Notes under the pieces: model-generated
What the model was told of the DNA's origin: nothing
Database searches by the model: none
What the model saw: the letters and a program-made list of their open reading frames with translations, nothing else
Assembly (NCBI GenBank): GCA_900549955.1
Contig: URQH01000019.1
Coordinates: 1 to 32,395, forward strand
Origin: an uncultured Eubacteriales bacterium
Lineage (GTDB): Bacteria > Bacillota > Clostridia > Christensenellales > CAG-138
Length of the DNA stretch: 32,395 nt
Reading direction: 5' to 3'
Translations under genes and position numbers: made by a program
In this document: one piece after another, positions 30,581-32,395 of the stretch
Numbering within the stretch: position 1 is the stretch's first letter
Layout of the letters: every line of letters begins with the position of its first letter

Positions 30581-31472
30581 AATCTACCTCCGTGCCTGCG
30601 GGCAGCTCCAGCAGCTCCGGATGCTGCAGCAGGTACTTGAGCAACCGGACCGTTTTGGAGTAGTAGTAGCCGTCGGCAATGCGCTCGTCGAGCGTCAGCC
30701 CGAGATCGAGCACCGGCCGGATGCTGTCGTTTCCCTCCGCGTCGACCACGTGCGCCATGTGCTTTTCGCCGATGACGGCGAAAAACGACGTCGTCCCCCA
30801 GTTGGTCAGATGGTGATACCCGGCGTTGAGCTTGATCGAACCCAGGTTGGAGATGAAGATCGACGCATAGTTCGGGTCGGTCTTGACGAGAAACTCCGGC
30901 ACGCGGCCGTAATAATCCAGCGTGTGCAGCAGGTGGATGACGATGGTCAGCAGCCAGCGCGGGAGCTTGAGCAGCATATCCATGCCGTCGGTGGAATTGT
31001 CCGTCTTGCCGCCGCGAAACTCCGTGATCTCCTTCATGATCGCCTCGTGCAGCGTGTCGATCGTCGTGTTCCCGTCGCAATACTGGAAGGCCAGCGCCTC
31101 GTGCGACTCGTCGTTGAACTGCTTTTTGACCACGAACGAGAGCGTCAGCACCTTGCGCTGGTACATGCGGCTGCCCTGGATGAAGCGGTTCATCTTCGGC
31201 CGGAGCACGAAACACTTCACCGCCGCCGCGGCGATGACGTGGAAAATCGTGTACCGGTACTGCGGCTGCCCGGCGTTTTTCTTTTCCAGATAGGCCAGGA
31301 TGTTCGTCAGGTCGATCTGTTCTTCAATGAAAGCCTCGTTGTCCGCGCGGTTGGGGAACAGGTACGGCGTAAACCCGTGCAGCGCGTCGAGATCGCGCAG
31401 CCATACGCCGTCCCGCCGGTCGCCCCGGCGGCGCTTGGGTTTTTTCTCCATGTGTTCCATACGGTCGTCCAT
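30564..31472 (-). CDS. Stand-alone E2-type acyltransferase homologue lacking the catalytic histidine
   Basis: 302 residues resembling the catalytic domain of 2-oxoacid dehydrogenase E2 (and chloramphenicol acetyltransferase), without lipoyl or subunit-binding domains. The signature region FISNLGSIKLNAGYHHLTNWG is present. In normal E2 the sequence HRxxDG supplies the catalytic His; here the position reads E263-R-I-A-D-G268, so His is replaced by Glu. A membrane-like stretch (about 165-183) is also unusual. It may have lost transferase activity or use another residue. The start is uncertain: the ATG at 31472 has AGGA close by, and Met5 or Met8 are alternatives. Its 3' end overlaps the acyl-CoA synthetase start, suggesting joint function. 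Confidence 0.8.
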   Translation of the reverse strand: MDDRMEHMEKKPKRRRGDRRDGVWLRDLDALHGFTPYLFPNRADNEAFIEEQIDLTNILAYLEKKNAGQPQYRYTIFHVIAAAAVKCFVLRPKMNRFIQGSRMYQRKVLTLSFVVKKQFNDESHEALAFQYCDGNTTIDTLHEAIMKEITEFRGGKTDNSTDGMDMLLKLPRWLLTIVIHLLHTLDYYGRVPEFLVKTDPNYASIFISNLGSIKLNAGYHHLTNWGTTSFFAVIGEKHMAHVVDAEGNDSIRPVLDLGLTLDERIADGYYYSKTVRLLKYLLQHPELLELPAGTEVDYEQSH

Positions 31473-31517
31473 TCCTATTCATATAAAAGTATGATATCGC
31501 GCCATCATAACATCAGG

Positions 31518-31530
31518 CGCTATGATAGCG
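31518..31530. promoter_or_regulatory. Palindrome over the predicted start of the acyltransferase-synthetase operon
   Basis: CGCTAT-G-ATAGCG is a perfect 13-nt palindrome. The predicted minus-strand transcription start is near 31529. A second pair, ATATCGC (31494-31500) and GCGATAT (31528-31534), overlaps it. Placed like a repressor operator. Confidence 0.5.
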
Positions 31531-31535
31531 ATATT

Positions 31536-31564
31536 ACTATATCGGAAACACCCCAAAAAGTCAA
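31536..31564 (-). promoter_or_regulatory. Promoter of the acyltransferase-synthetase operon
   Basis: On the minus strand TTGACT (31559-31564), 17-nt spacer and TATAGT (31536-31541), about 57 nt of leader before the gene. Confidence 0.75.
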
Positions 31565-31599
31565 ACTTTTGTCACAATTGGCGGCATTTGCACTACACA

Positions 31600-31628
31600 T
31601 TGCCGGGTCCGTGCGGCCATGGTACAAT
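31600..31628 (+). promoter_or_regulatory. Promoter of the zinc-ribbon membrane protein gene
   Basis: TTGCCG (31600-31605), 17-nt spacer and TACAAT (31623-31628) with TG ahead. The leader is only about 12 nt and contains the GGAGGTGA ribosome-binding site. Confidence 0.7.
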
Positions 31629-31646
31629 ATATGCGGAGGTGACGGT

Positions 31647-32395
31647 ATGGAATCCGCACACGCGGCGCTTTGCTCCCACTGCGGCGCCACGCTGCCGGCA
31701 GGCGCTTTCTTTTGCGGCCGGTGCGGCGCCGGGCAGCCCGGCACGGCTGCCGAGCGATACGACATCTTTCCCTATGACGCCGCCTACGCGCGGCAGCGGG
31801 GCGCCTGCGTCACGTTCGGGCGGTTGCTCGGCCGCGGGCTGGCCTATGTGCTTTGCCCGCTGGTGCTCCTGTTCTTTGGCGACGGGTGGATGCTCGCCGG
31901 CCTGCTGCTGTCGTTTGCCGGCGTGGCGGCGCTCGTCGTGGACACCTGCCTGTCCCGCCGGTACTTTCTCGCGCGGCAATCCGCCGTCGTGCGCGAGCGC
32001 GGGTCCGACACGCTGTACTATGTGACGCTGACCGGCGACACCGACGTGGGCTTTGACGCCGCCACGCGCGCCGCCGCCGCGGCCCACAACCTCGAAAACG
32101 CCAGGCGGCAGGGCCGGCTGGCGCGGATCGGCGCCGTGATCGTGTCCGAAGTGGAGCGCTACCGGCGCGGCGAAAACCGATACAACATATGGACCGGCGG
32201 CGACGTGCGCGTGACGGAGCTGCGCCGGCCGTTCGCGCTCCGCACCGCCCGGCGCTGCACGCTATACGCATACGAGACGGCGGACGGGCGGCAGCGGCGG
32301 TTCCGGCTGCCGGCCTGCTTCCCCGGCCTGGCGGAAGACGGCGCGTCAACCGTGCCGCCCGCGCCCGCGGCAGGCGCGTCCGCCCCCGCGGGGAC
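31647..32395 (+). CDS. Zinc-ribbon membrane protein, 3' end outside the window
   Basis: The frame is open from the ATG at 31647 to the window end (249 codons, no stop). The N-terminus has C9-x2-C12 and C23-x2-C26 (LCSHCG ... FFCGRCGAG), a double zinc-ribbon of the kind found in many Firmicutes membrane proteins. A hydrophobic region of two spans follows (about 61-104). The rest is Arg-rich and soluble in character, with YYVTLTGDTDVGFDAATR and a proline/alanine-rich end. The family is not recognised. The ribosome-binding site GGAGGTGA and the promoter are convincing. It is divergent from the acyltransferase-synthetase operon. Confidence 0.8.
   Translation, partial: MESAHAALCSHCGATLPAGAFFCGRCGAGQPGTAAERYDIFPYDAAYARQRGACVTFGRLLGRGLAYVLCPLVLLFFGDGWMLAGLLLSFAGVAALVVDTCLSRRYFLARQSAVVRERGSDTLYYVTLTGDTDVGFDAATRAAAAAHNLENARRQGRLARIGAVIVSEVERYRRGENRYNIWTGGDVRVTELRRPFALRTARRCTLYAYETADGRQRRFRLPACFPGLAEDGASTVPPAPAAGASAPAG

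Overview
The window looks like a chromosomal segment from a GC-rich member of the Clostridia (Firmicutes). The evidence is the Firmicutes-type str/rpo gene order with a YbxF-like L7Ae protein, an RsfA-like regulator of the kind found in endospore formers, a YitT protein, a reverse rubrerythrin typical of anaerobes, an S11 D,D-carboxypeptidase and strong Shine-Dalgarno sequences. I cannot name a genus.

Bases 1-11618 (minus strand) hold rpoB, rpoC, a Cys-rich two-span membrane protein of unknown function, a YbxF-like L7Ae protein, rpsL, rpsG, fusA and the first codons of tuf. rpoB has its own promoter and a leader with a large inverted repeat. No rplJ/rplL precedes it; a divergent HD-domain gene lies there instead. 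Bases 11899-17105 (plus strand) hold that HD-domain protein, an RsfA/Myb-like regulator, a YitT-family membrane protein whose promoter suggests a leaderless mRNA, a PepV-like M20 dipeptidase, and the rpsF-ssb-rpsR operon. Bases 17440-22101 mix strands: a membrane-anchored protein with two peptidoglycan-binding domains, a THEP1-like NTPase, deoC, reverse rubrerythrin, and a PBP5-like carboxypeptidase.

Bases 22235-26504 (minus strand) are the accessory part and the most unusual stretch. Two tandem paralogous proteins of unrecognised family (671 and 488 residues) are followed by a small lipoprotein gene. Their last 311 bp are identical. The larger one carries its N-terminal domain twice, and the second copy still has a start codon and a ribosome-binding-site-like sequence inside the reading frame. 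This fits repeated local duplication and fusion, perhaps of an immunity-like or other fast-evolving family; the function is unknown.

Bases 26607-31472 (minus strand) hold a RarD-like EamA transporter, a GNAT-like protein, an acyl-CoA synthetase, and a stand-alone E2-type acyltransferase homologue that lacks the usual catalytic His and overlaps the synthetase gene by 17 nt. A palindrome sits over the predicted start of that operon. The window ends inside a plus-strand zinc-ribbon membrane protein gene.

Many promoters here have an extended -10 (TGNTATACT-like). No tRNA, rRNA, CRISPR array, integrase or transposase was seen.
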